Source of the DNA: Saururus chinensis
Lineage: Eukaryota > Streptophyta > Magnoliopsida > Piperales > Saururaceae
Direction of reading: 5' to 3'
NCBI GenBank assembly: GCA_035235625.1
Contig: CP141146.1
Location: 8,426,501 to 8,490,500 of the forward strand
DNA length: 64,000 nt
The notes below the pieces were generated by a model. The model worked only from the letters and a program-made list of their open reading frames with translations. It made no database searches and had not been told where the DNA came from. The position numbers and the translations under genes are program-made. This document shows, in pieces, positions 24,300 through 35,254 of this stretch. Position 1 is the stretch's first letter. Each line of letters begins with the position of its first letter.

Positions 24300-24665
24300 T
24301 AGATTTTGGTAGAGAGGAGGAGGAAGCGACCGAGGAGGAAAAGAGGAAGAGGAAGAGAGAGGCGGAGAGGCGGAGAGGAGAGAGAGAAAGAGAGGAGGAA
24401 GAGGATTAGAAGGAGGAGGAGAATAGGAAAGGGAAGAGGAGGAAAAAGAGGAGGAGGAGGAGGAGAGAAGGAAAAAGAAGAGGAAGAGATGGTAGAAGGA
24501 GAGAAGAAGAGAAGATGACGGTGGATGAGAAGGAGAAGATGAAATCGGATGAAATGGAGGCAGTGGCGAAGATGATAAAGTTCGTGATAGAGGCAGCATA
24601 ACCGGTGGTAGTGGCAGAGGTGGTGGAAATAAGAAATAGTTATTTGTTGAAGTTAAAAAGAAAAA
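24300..24665. repeat. Purine-rich gaggaagag low-complexity tract
   Basis: More than 300 bp of almost pure G/A on the plus strand. The open frames here (Arg/Glu-rich on plus, Ser/Pro-rich on minus) reflect composition only. Confidence 0.85.
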
Positions 24666-26546
24666 AAAAGAAAAATTGTATTTTAGATAATTCATGTTAT
24701 ATGTGTGGAGGTCTACAAGTGATCATGACACTCTACCTATTTTATCATTTGTTTGAATGGGTCAAATTTAGGTGCAACTGATTTGTCTTAACCTTGCTGC
24801 CTATTTTTGTTGAATATTCAATCCTACTAGAAATTGCTGGGAAGACAACTTCACCACATCTCTTTTTTTTTTGAAAGCTTCTTGACTCCATGAATCCAAT
24901 CAAGTTGTGTAGTATAATAATACCAGCCAACTAAATTATATAATAATTCTATAGAAGTGTTTCCATTGTTTATTCCTTAGGATCACAAAACCAACGTGTC
25001 CTATGCCCAAGTGAGGAATTAATATTATCAATGATATAGAGATTGCCTGAAAGTTGAAACTAGTGAGCTTAGTAAAATTAAGAGCATTTTATATTGAAAA
25101 TTATCCAATAAAGTCTAATCAACCTTAGATATTCTACACCTGAACATAAAGAAAATATTACCCAAAAAAGTTGTGTAAAATATTGTGCCAGTTGTCTACG
25201 TCTTGTTAGTTTATGTGTTTCCAACAACTGAATTGTTTTGGAAATAATATAAGGAAATCTTATACTCAATAGGTGATGGAATCGTGCTTTTCTCGGAAAG
25301 AAGTTACAATGCAGCACATACTTTTTCTTTTTATCTAAGCGGAACATGAGTACATATATTGTCACGATAAGGTATGCTAGTGGATTGAGGTTTAGTATTG
25401 AGTCTAAGAGTTAGAAGTACTAAATATGCTGCAAATGAAAAATATGTTTAAAATTTGAAATAAGTCTAAATGTGCCCATATGAAACAAGCCCTAAATGAG
25501 TCACCCATTGGAGAGGAGAGCATGGCGATGAAAACCAATTGCAGTCTATTAACAAATATAAAGGTTGGGAGTTAACCAACTACAGTCAATTTTCCATGCC
25601 AAGTGCCACTCTACAATAGGTTGTTCATTTTGGTCTCATTGCATAGTTACATACTAGTTCACATATTTTAAGTTATCTTACCTTGAATTATACTAGTTTG
25701 TGTACATTAAAAAAATTGTTTTAAGGACAAAACTGAACTTAGGGGCTATTTGGACGTAAGATTCTATTGATTCTACCTCAATTCTAGCCCAAATTATTAG
25801 AATTAAGTTTATTTGCATAAGGTGGTAAGAATTAAAAATTTTATCTAAAAGTTGATTATAAGCCATTTTGAGACAAAATTGGCCAAAATCACAGAATTAC
25901 TTCGTAAGGTGATTTTGTCGATTTCAGCTCCCAGCCTAAGTTTGAGAGAGAGAAAGAGAGTTATATTAGTTTAAAATTTTATAAATGAGTTTAACTCGAC
26001 ATCCAAATTTATTCTAAAAACTTCTATTACCAAACTTAATTTTGACTCAGTAGTAAATTATTAAAATTAATTCTAAAAAATTATACTTCTGTTTCTAAAA
26101 AAATCAACACATAAACAACGTCTTAAACTACTTCTGGAAATGTAGAAAAGCTGAAGAAAGATATATCTTCGTTACATCGTGAATTGCATTATAGTTTTGC
26201 ATTATTATAATGTTAGCCTACCATATTAAATTAGATTAGCATAAATAACCAATTGCCAGAGTAGCTAATAGGCCGTCAGATCAAATTAACGTGACTTAAA
26301 TATTAAAAATGTATGCAATTTTACCCAAATGTTAGAAATAACCTTACACACATGCGACTTAAAGTTACCTAAATGCCCCTACCTCTTTGTATTCCATGTC
26401 CACCACCCCACTAAACAAGCCCTACTATAGCATTGCACATGGCCCGAAAAAAAAATCCAAAGCCCGGCCCAGACCCTTAGCTAAGGCCAAAAATTTGTCT
26501 CAGCTTGAAATCTATATGGGCACAAGCCAAGCCATGGGCTTTCAGG
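24666..26546. other. No gene; AT-rich intergenic DNA
   Basis: No open frame with a recognisable domain. A degenerate Tourist-like MITE may span about 25741-26122: it begins ggggctatttggacg after tta and ends near aacgtctta, but the ends match only loosely. Confidence 0.4.
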
Positions 26547-26834
26547 TAGGGGTGGCCATTGGTAGGTCAGGCCTTGCCCACGACCTATTTTGGTGGGATA
26601 GCTAGGCCCCTTTACGGCCCACTCTTGGAGCGGGTTAGGCTAGGCCCAACCCACATGGGTGGGAAGCCTAGCGTAGCTCTTAGCCCCCTTTGAGGGGCTG
26701 CAGGTCTACCCTAGTAACTTTTTTTTAAAAAAAAGAACACCGATTAATTGTTGCCAATAGGGTGGGGTGGCAATGGCCCTGTTGGGCGAGGCTTGTGGGC
26801 AACCCACAAGCAGTCTGTATGTTAGCCACCCCTA
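26547..26834. mobile_element. 288-bp hAT-like MITE
   Basis: Starts taggggtggcc and ends with the inverse, gccacccctaa, giving terminal inverted repeats of about 11 bp. The interior is rich in ggcccac and gggtggg words and has no transposase. The terminus type fits hAT-like MITEs; no 8-bp target duplication is evident, so the superfamily is tentative. Confidence 0.55.
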
Positions 26835-26837
26835 AAT

Positions 26838-27525
26838 AGAATAAGCCTATGTTCGTGAAGTACTCTAACATTGTAGGCATTGAGAAGCCCAAGAATGAGC
26901 TAGTTGAGAAACTGCTTTTAGAAAAATTGAGTTTCGGATAATTTGTGTGTTCACAAAGGTGGTTCTAAGGCAAGACGAAAAATTTACCAAAATGAGAGAG
27001 CAGAGAGAAGATTCAATTAGGGATGTCACTTGGGTCAAGTAAATGGTAAAACCCAACCCGATCCTAATGGGTCAGCTTTGATTTTTAAAATTTGACATGA
27101 ATAGCTACTAGGGTCAGGTTTGGTTTTAGGTGATTTCACCCGACCCGACCCGACCCGAATAAAATTATAAACATAAATTTTTATTATATATATATAATTT
27201 TAATACTATTTAAAAAAAAATTAAAATTAGTTTAATTTTTTTATTCTAAATGGGTCAAACGGGTCGGTTTCGAGTCGAATTTATTCTAATTAGGTTGAGT
27301 TTAGGTTATAGTTTTTTTAAGTAGTATCGGGTTCGTATTTAGTAAAACCTGGCCACATGGTAACACAATATTCAACTGTGTCTAGGTCATTTTCCCCAAT
27401 TACCCTCTTGGAAAAAATAATCAATAGTTTGTGGGTGCGAAGAAGGGAAATTCCTAGGCATTGAATAGTTAAGAAGAACTTTTGGAAAAATACACAAGAG
27501 GAAAGAACTCTCGTGGAAAGAAGTT
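26838..27525 (+). pseudogene. NLR fragment (NB-ARC N-terminal part), interrupted
   Basis: Positions 26838-27011 match intact NLR positions about 28540-28725, around the IVGIEKPKHEL segment and the P-loop, here degraded by stops and deletions. The match resumes at 27370-27525 with the equivalent of about 28728-28905. A 353-bp insertion flanked by ATTCAA separates the two halves. It lies about 0.6 kb before the intact gene on the same strand. Confidence 0.8.
27017..27369. mobile_element. 353-bp insertion in the NLR fragment
   Basis: Flanked by ATTCAA at 27011-27016 and 27370-27375; the intact NLR has a single gattcaac at the matching site. It contains a run of cccgacccgacccg, an AT-rich centre and a terminal gtatcgggttcgtattt[a]gtaaaacct segment, and it is related to 2400-2740. 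No coding capacity. Confidence 0.65.
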
Positions 27526-28071
27526 ATAAAGTTAGTCAATTTTTTTTATGAATAGTTTGGAATGATAAGATTTGCGGGCCCCAGCTGCTATGGATTCTCC
27601 CCACCCTTCTCGCCATTTTCTGCTGAAATAGTCAATCAAAGGGCCGAGAAGCCAACTTCATGGATTAATGAATTGATTCGAGTTGTACAGTATTACAAGG
27701 GTGACCATGGGTAGAAAGATTTCTAAGCATATGTTCGTAGTTTTGCGTGTATTTATGTTAACACAAGTTTTTATATTTCGACAGTGCATTTGTAGGTTAC
27801 TCCATCTATTCTGGAAGGCCGCGCTTATCTGCTTCAGCACAAACATGACCATGCATCCATGGCCCCACACGCTCAATAATTTCAACAACTTTGCATGTGC
27901 CTGGTGGACCATCCAACCAAGTTTATCATTGACTTGGGTAGAATTGACTTGGGAAGAATTGACTTGGGAAGACTTGTAGGATGGAAGGGCATTCCTTCCT
28001 CATTTGCTCTTTCAGCAACAGAAGTTTTACACAGAGGGATCGATCGAAGACAGAAAACTAGAGCTTGAAAA
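27526..28071 (+). promoter_or_regulatory. Upstream region of the intact NLR with a 15-bp triple repeat
   Basis: This is non-coding DNA before the NLR start codon. Three adjacent 15-bp units, attgacttggg[t/a]aga, lie at 27928-27942, 27943-27957 and 27958-27972, about 100 bp before the ATG, in what is probably promoter or 5' UTR. The motif contains TTGAC, the core of WRKY-factor W-boxes, three times; a full W-box would need TTGAC[C/T], and here TTGACT qualifies. That it regulates the gene is an inference. Confidence 0.45.
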
Positions 28072-30798
28072 ATGGCCGGAGCTGAGATGGCCGGAGCTGC
28101 GGTGGGTGTTGTTGTGGAGCACCTAGCCAATGTAATCAAGGAAGAGACGGCGTTGTTGGGTGGGGTGCACCATGAAGTGGCCCAACTTGAAAAAACTCTA
28201 AGGAGCATATGGGCTTTTTTGAAAGACGTAGAGCGTATGCAAGACTGCGGAGAAGGTGTAAGAGAATGGGTGAGACAAGTGAGGGATGTGGCTTTTGATA
28301 TCGAGAATGTGGTGGATGAGTTCCTACTTTCCCTCGGACCACAAAAGCTTCATGATCCTTACAAATTTGCCCACTTCCCAAAGCATTTGAGAGCACGACA
28401 TCGAATTGGCACAGAAATTAAAAGGATTAAAATCCTCCTTCATGGAATTGAACAGAGGAAGAATATGTTTGCCACTACATCTCTAATCAGTGGAGTCACC
28501 AACTCTAGTGCTTCAGACAACACTCAACGACGACTGATTGAGCCTTTATTTACTGAATATTCAGAGATCGTAGGCATTGAGAAGCCCAAGCATGAGCTGA
28601 TGGAGAAATTGCTTAAAGAAGACTCGGGACTTGCAGTGATCTCTGTGTGCGGGATGGGGGGTCTTGGCAAGACGACCCTTGTTCGGAAAGTCTATGAGAA
28701 TGAGAAGGTGCAAAAAAGATTCAACTGCTGTGCATGGGTTACTGTATCTCAGAATTTTTCCCCAATGGTTATCTTTGAAAAAATGTTCAATAGCTTCGCG
28801 GACATAAAGAGGGGAAATTCCATAGGTATGGAGCATCAACATTCTCCTGACGAAATTGAGCACATCAAGCAACTTGTGGAAGATCTCAAGAGTTATTTGA
28901 AGACAAAGAGGTATTTAGTTATTTTAGATGATGTATGGACTGAAAGTGCATGGGATGACTTAAGGTATGTGTTTCCTCAAAATGAGCTGAATAGTAGAAT
29001 TATAATAACTACCCGTTATCATCATGTTGCATTGTATTGTTCACTGTACCAAGAAAATATCCACCAAATGGAAACTCTGCCGGAAAAGGAGGCATTCACC
29101 TTATTTTGCAAGAAGGCCTTTGGTGGAACTCAACCTCCTGAAATAGAAATTCCATCAATAGATTTTATCCTCAAAATATGCAAAGGATTGCCTCTAGCAA
29201 TTGTGACTATGGGTGGGCTTTTAATGACAAAGACAACGAGTGAATGGAATAAGGTACTTACAAATCTCAGTGCAACTCTAGAGAAAAATAAAACTGTTGA
29301 TTATATGAACCAAGTGCTTTGTCTGAGTTATGATGATCTCCCTCACCATCTCAAGTATTGCTTCTTATATTTTGGTTTGTATCCCGAAGACCATGAAGTT
29401 CATATATTTGACCTTATTCAACAATTGACTGCTGAGGGTTTTGTAAAACCAATGAATGAACAGGCCCCTGAAGACCTTGCCTATGACTACCTCCAGGAAC
29501 TTGTTCATAGGAGCTTAGTTGAGGTAGTTGATTATGATTTTGATGGAATTATTTGGCAATGTAAGGTTCATGACTTAATGCATCGGCTAATCAGTCAAAA
29601 AAGGAGGGAGGAAAATTTCTTTACTTTGGCAACAGATGACATAAATCCAAACCATGAAGTCCGTCGTCTGTCGGTCTACAGTGACGACATTGCTCCAATG
29701 GGCAGAAATTTCTCTCGACTTCGTACTCTGCTCATGTTGGGTCCAAAGGATATTCCTGTATTGCTGAGCTTTCGAATGTTGAGGGTGCTGAATCTAAAAG
29801 GGGGACAAATCCAAGTATTTCCTAGTGAAATTGTGAAGCTCTACCACCTAAGGTACTTGAATTTATCATTTACAAATATTGACATGATTCCCAAGTCCAT
29901 CGGTAACCTATGCAAGTTGCAAACTCTTCATCTATGGAAAACGAATGTTACAGAGTTGCCCACTGAAATCCTTGGTCTACATGCTATTCGCAATTTAGTG
30001 GGTAGCGCTAAAAAGGTGGAAAATGGTGTGGTGATGCCAACAAGACTCAGCACATTAAAAGACTTATATGTGTTAGACATAATTCGGATGGATGGGGGCA
30101 CGGAGCAGGCCATTGAATTGGGGAAACTCTCAGAATTGAGACAGCTACGCATGACTTGTGTGAAAAGACTAGACTGGAACGCTATTTGTGATTCCATCAC
30201 GAAAATGAGACACTTGAAGAGGCTCGTTATAGGAATAAATGAAGGTGAGAAAGAGCCATTCGATTTAGATTTCGTGTCAACACTTTCGCCTACCCTTCAG
30301 AGCATATCATTCACCGGACCCCTCAACGCCTTGAAGAGTTGGTCACTCTTGAGACTTACTAATTTAGAATTAAAAGGCGCAGGTCTAAGGAAGGACCCTC
30401 TACATGCCTTGCAACATCTGCCCATGTTACGGGACCTCCGCCTTTGGAAAGAGACTTTTTGTGGGGAAGAGATGTCATGCGGGGAGGACGGCTTTCTCAA
30501 GCTCAAAATTTTACTAATCCAGGGCTTAGATGAGTTGAGGTTTGTGCATATTGGGAAAGGAGCCATGCCGGAACTCGCTGGGATGCACATTTACGAGTGT
30601 TGCAAGCTAGAGGGGGTTCCATTTGGGGTGGAGAACCTCAAGGCAATGAAATATCTCACTTTCCGTAACATGCTAAGAGAGTTCATTGAGAAGGTACAGA
30701 ATGAAGAAGGTGAAGAATATGCCAAAGTGAAGCACATCCCCATCATGCGACACTTTTTTAAGGATGGAGGAAGGTTGGATGTCGAATACATCACTTGA
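28072..30798 (+). CDS. CC-NBS-LRR disease resistance protein, RPM1-like, intact
   Basis: A single-exon gene of 908 residues, normal for this family of intracellular immune receptors that sense pathogen effectors. Residues about 1-150 form the Rx-type coiled coil with an EDVID-like FDIENVVDEF segment. NB-ARC motifs are complete: P-loop GMGGLGKTT (194-202), RNBS-A around FNCCAWVTVSQNF, kinase-2 ILDDVW (284-289), RNBS-B SRIIITTR (308-315), GLPLA (372-376), an RNBS-D-like CFLYFGLYPED (430-440) and VHD (499-501) in place of MHD, a common variant. Leucine-rich repeats fill about 540-890, for example RVLNLKGGQIQVFPSEI. There is no TIR domain, signal peptide or membrane span. The ATG follows gaaaa. 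Two broken relatives lie at 4.4-6.7 kb and 26.8-27.5 kb, so this is the surviving member of a local cluster. The effector recognised is unknown. Confidence 0.96.
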   Translation: MAGAEMAGAAVGVVVEHLANVIKEETALLGGVHHEVAQLEKTLRSIWAFLKDVERMQDCGEGVREWVRQVRDVAFDIENVVDEFLLSLGPQKLHDPYKFAHFPKHLRARHRIGTEIKRIKILLHGIEQRKNMFATTSLISGVTNSSASDNTQRRLIEPLFTEYSEIVGIEKPKHELMEKLLKEDSGLAVISVCGMGGLGKTTLVRKVYENEKVQKRFNCCAWVTVSQNFSPMVIFEKMFNSFADIKRGNSIGMEHQHSPDEIEHIKQLVEDLKSYLKTKRYLVILDDVWTESAWDDLRYVFPQNELNSRIIITTRYHHVALYCSLYQENIHQMETLPEKEAFTLFCKKAFGGTQPPEIEIPSIDFILKICKGLPLAIVTMGGLLMTKTTSEWNKVLTNLSATLEKNKTVDYMNQVLCLSYDDLPHHLKYCFLYFGLYPEDHEVHIFDLIQQLTAEGFVKPMNEQAPEDLAYDYLQELVHRSLVEVVDYDFDGIIWQCKVHDLMHRLISQKRREENFFTLATDDINPNHEVRRLSVYSDDIAPMGRNFSRLRTLLMLGPKDIPVLLSFRMLRVLNLKGGQIQVFPSEIVKLYHLRYLNLSFTNIDMIPKSIGNLCKLQTLHLWKTNVTELPTEILGLHAIRNLVGSAKKVENGVVMPTRLSTLKDLYVLDIIRMDGGTEQAIELGKLSELRQLRMTCVKRLDWNAICDSITKMRHLKRLVIGINEGEKEPFDLDFVSTLSPTLQSISFTGPLNALKSWSLLRLTNLELKGAGLRKDPLHALQHLPMLRDLRLWKETFCGEEMSCGEDGFLKLKILLIQGLDELRFVHIGKGAMPELAGMHIYECCKLEGVPFGVENLKAMKYLTFRNMLREFIEKVQNEEGEEYAKVKHIPIMRHFFKDGGRLDVEYIT

Positions 30799-32796
30799 TG
30801 AAGGTCAATGACTCGTTTGTTCTTTTCATGTTTTACTATTGAAGATTTGGGTTGATGTTGCGATGAAATTTTCACGTTTGAATTTGGGTATTTGTGAATT
30901 AATGCTTCTTGTTCTTTGGTTGCCAAACTCAATAGGAAAGTTCTGTTTTTGTTTTTTGTTATCCTACATAAGGCTTTCCTATAGACTTCAAAATTTTAAG
31001 AAAGTCATAATTTGTTTTGGAACTACTCATTTTAAGATGTAACAACATATGTTTTCAGTTCATTTCATTTCATTTGACCGTAAACAAGGTTCCAATTATC
31101 TTAAAAATTGTTCATTTCATTTGACAAATAGCTTTACAAATAGTTAGATAAAGGCTCATGTAATTTTTTAACAGGCGAGAGGTATATTTCTCTACTTTAC
31201 AAATAGCTTTGCATACACTGAAGTTGGATTCATGTAATTTTAAATTGATTAGGCACTTACATCCTCAAAGTCAAGTGAGTTTCGTGGTCATCAACACTGG
31301 CTTGTCTTCTCTAGGTTATTGTTTCCAAAGTAGAAGTTTGGAGAGGAAGAACCTACCGGCAATTTTTGTTTCTCATGTAATAGTTTGGAGAGGGATGAAA
31401 ATCAATTCAGTTTTGTTGCATTCGATGAGGGAATAGGAGCTGGCCCTGGGGACCGTCGGGTGGCTGCGAATGCATTTGAGAGATGATGTTGGAGTGTTTT
31501 TTTATGTGCAATGTTGTATTCGTACAAGTCTGTTAATTTTTTTCTTCACTTTTGCATTGTCTTTTAACCTATTCTAATAGTGGCAACCAAGTAAAGTTGG
31601 CTGCAAAGCAAAAAATTGTCTTTATAAAGTTTCCGATGTGTGATTGATTTTGAAGTGTTTGTGGTGAAATAAACTCTGGCGAATATAGCAAACAACTCGT
31701 AATGTGAATATTCACTAAGGTCCTTATGTACATATATCTGTATAGTGCCATATAATTTTGCCTTAACACAAATGGTATGTATGTATTATGGAGTGTGCAC
31801 TAATCTAAATTGATAGCTTTTAAAATAGAGATGCATTAAGGGGTTAATATGAAGGGCTTGGATTGTGACGAATATCTGACATGCTAACTCCTAAACCTAG
31901 CATATACTAACAAATACTTAATGTCTATCGTAAATTGTGTACCTTGTTGATATTGATATTTGAGATTAATGTATTTGCTTTCATGTATTTAAATTTACTT
32001 TTTTCAATGACATTTTTTAGTAATATGTTATGAATTTATGTACAATCTAGGAAATCTGCATGCTACACAAAGGAATTTGCTGAAAATGAATATGATTTGA
32101 AGTCTCCTTAGAGCATTGAACAAATAATAAGAGAAGTGTTGTGGCCTTTGAATAATGAAACTCACTTGTATGAACTCTTGGACTTTTAGCTTTCCTGATG
32201 ATTCTAGACTAGTTAGTTGATGTTTAATTGGTAAACACATTGATTAAGGAGTGTAGGGGTTGTATAATTACCAAAGTAAAACAATTGTCACATCATTTTA
32301 CAATGGTACAGGAGCCTATCTTATACTTTATATGCCTTATAATCTAGATTGATTAAGAGGACATGAGGAAAGAAGATCAAGTTAATGTTGGTAAACAACC
32401 AAGGAATAGTTGATTTAGAATTAAAGTGGTATGAAGAACCAATCGTTTGAAGAAAAATGAGTTTTGTTCTTTGTAAACAATAATTCTATAATTTCTAATT
32501 TACATAATACATAGTTGATCTAGACATAATATATTGTGGTTTTTCCTTAGCTGGCTTTGCACGTAAATTTTTTTGTGTGTTTGCTTGGTGATTTGTTTGC
32601 TAAATTTTTCATTAGAACAAAATCTCAGTTTATTTTGTTTTAAAGGGGAGATAAAATTTATAACTCAATTGCAGGTTAATTGCACTTTATTTTTCTCGAT
32701 TTGTGTTTATCACACATATTGATCACAAAAGACCATTGGAAGGAGGTAACAACACATAGGCTAGACAAGGGTGGCTGGCAAAGGGGGGCAATTATA
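30799..32796. other. Intergenic DNA after the NLR, no gene
   Basis: No coding feature is supported. Positions 31724-32044 recur at 4684-5012 inside the NLR pseudogene, so this is either old 3' flank of the NLR or a dispersed repeat. Confidence 0.5.
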
Positions 32797-32799
32797 AAA

Positions 32800-33955
32800 A
32801 CCCAAAAATTTTGAAAGCTTTAAAAAATAGAACTTTTGGGCCAATAAGAAATTTTTAGTCTTAATAACTATTTTTCTTGAATTTGAATCATTTTGATCCC
32901 AATTCTTTCAAAGGAACTTTAAGATTTTTGATAGGGTTATAAGAGACTTACATATTGAGCCTTAGAATGCATAAATTGCACGTCAGGATAGTAGGCTACA
33001 ACCTTAAGAAGCTTGTCGTAGGTGAGCCCTACTTTAAAACTCCGAGATAACATGCCTTATGTAGTTTTATTTTATAGAGCTCATTGATATGAGTCTAATG
33101 ATACCAAAAATGCGCAAATCCGAGTTCAAGGTAGGGAGTTATGGTCGTTTGATATTTTGAAATTAGTTTTATTTTAAAACAAAAAAAATAATTTTTTAAT
33201 ATTTTTTTTGCATCAGCGTGGATGTCAGTGCCTACATGTCACGCAGACCATACACATGGCCAGCCACTTTTGGGTCATGGATGCATGCTTGCCGGTCCCA
33301 CCCCATTATAAAAAGGGGGTGGGATTTCTATTTTTTTCACACTTCTTCTTCCAATAGGTTTTCCCCTATCTCTTAACTTTCTCTTATCCATTTCAGAACC
33401 ATTTCTAACCCGTTTTAGCCATTTTAAAAGGTGAACTTAGCTAAATTGATGGTGCTCTATGCCATGATAAGATTCATTTCGTGAGATAACTTTTCTATAG
33501 GGGAAAATATCTCAGGGCAAGGGAAGGCTCTGCTTGCTGCTCCTGATCTCGGAAAGCAGAGATTTTTCGGGTATAAGGGGAGGCTCTACTTGTCGGTCTT
33601 GAACTAAGAAGGAAATATCATCTTGGGGCAAGGGAGACTCTAACTACTGCTTCCATGCTCGAAAGAAAAGATCTTCCCTTTGTCAGAGGAGTCTCTACCT
33701 GCCACTTTTCACACCCCTAAAGTCGATTATCCTAATGATCTTATCAAGAAAGAGTTTTCAAAAACTTCATCTTAGTCATATTCTCACTTATATATCTTGT
33801 TTTAGTCCTCCAAAGCTTACCCATGAACTTGTTGGTCAAGGTTCCCCATGCCCCTCTCTCTTTCTTCAAAATCTCTTAGTCCCAGAGCAAACAAAAAATG
33901 GGGCATATTCTTCCAGTACCTCAATTTTAGAAATTTTATAATTTTTATTACAATT
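32800..33955 (+). mobile_element. Degenerate long-LTR-like fragment
   Basis: The left part (acccaaaaattttgaaagct... ) resembles the first 40 bases of the outer LTR at 10663, and a later gggagttatggtcgttt is the inverse of a ccataactccc segment near 18130 in that element. A TATA-like ttataaaaagg lies at about 33306. Ends and target duplication are not found, so this is a weak call. Confidence 0.35.
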
Positions 33956-35254
33956 TTTTAAAATTTATCTAAATAATTGATATTTTTTTGCCATGTACCA
34001 AGAAAGGTAGGAAAGTATCAAAATTTGAACTAGCTTCATGAAGTGAGTTGTGATCTCTAATCAATCTTTCAAAACTGTGATTTCTAGGCCAAGTCTATTT
34101 TTTAATCATGTGACCCCCAATCTTACCGGGTTTAATCTAAATCAAAATGAATCAAATTGACTCTAGGCAGACTGAAGCCAAATTCAAAATTTGTGGCAAT
34201 GCTTTCACTCACTTTAAAACATCATAAAAATATTGACACTATTTATTTTATGTTAGATCAAAACAGTGTAATCCTATTTTCATATTGATGAAAATATTAT
34301 TGCCAAAAGCTGTTATTGATGAAAATACAAGGTTACTCCACATGAGTTGTGATCTCTTAACCACCATAAAAAATGTGATCTCTACACTAAGTCTATTTTC
34401 TTGTCATGTAGACTAATCTTACATTTTTTTAATAATATACTTTTACTCACTTTAAAATATTAAAAAATAGATTAAAAGTCTTAACCTCATATTTTAGCTA
34501 GCCCACCTTACCCATGCATACTCAGTAAATATTCACTATCCAGATATACACATACAATAGATACCAACCAATTGCATTTACGGGAAAAATTTTAAACATG
34601 CATTGCACACCGTGTTGACATGTGCAACGCTACTCACCAAATGACTCATCAATATAAGTGTGTGACACACCAAGGCAATAATAGTTATTACATGTTGATG
34701 GGTCATGTCTTAAGGGGTACAATACACCACCAATATAGTATACTATACACTTAAAGATTTCTCATTAAGGAGGTGGGATGACTAAATCATATTTTTTATC
34801 CTATTTAAAATAGCCCCTAATTACCCCAAATTTTATATAGATGAAAATAAAAAATAACATTACATGACAAATACACTTAATGTAAACTCCTAATTGAGTT
34901 TTAGTTGGTTAAAACAAGTGAGCCTGAGTACATTTTTTGTGATGCTCACATGTTTTATCTAACTAAAACCCAATTAAAATTTTTTATTGGATAAATTAGT
35001 TAAATGAATATCACTATCCATAAAAATAAGAAATAAGAGGCTATTCATAAAAGATAAAAATACGGCCAACCTTGTTAGCTCGCCACCAAAAGCCGACGCA
35101 GCGGCGGTGGGCTCCCGTCTTTGATGGCTCGCGCTATCTCTCTTCAGGACTCTTTATTTCCAGCTTTACCCCTCGTCCCCTTCCTCTGTCCCTGTCGGAG
35201 CCTGCTGCAACTTCTCCGGACTGATGGCCGCTGCTTCGGGCCCCAATCGCATGA
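33956..35254. other. No gene; local duplication near 34.03 and 34.34 kb
   Basis: gagttgtgatctct...aagtctatttt...catgtgac-like sequence at about 34037-34120 recurs at about 34340-34420, and the following actcactttaaaa recurs too, suggesting a roughly 300-bp tandem duplication. An imperfect foldback (gagttttagttgg... and ...ctaactaaaaccc) lies at about 34895-34990. Nothing coding. Confidence 0.45.

Noticed and set aside
24204..24695. 163-codon Ser/Pro-rich minus frame
   Set aside because: Pure composition effect of a G/A tract.
25000..25365. Possible further NLR leucine-rich-repeat remnant
   Set aside because: A few residues looked LRR-like in one frame, but no stretch aligns with the intact NLR.
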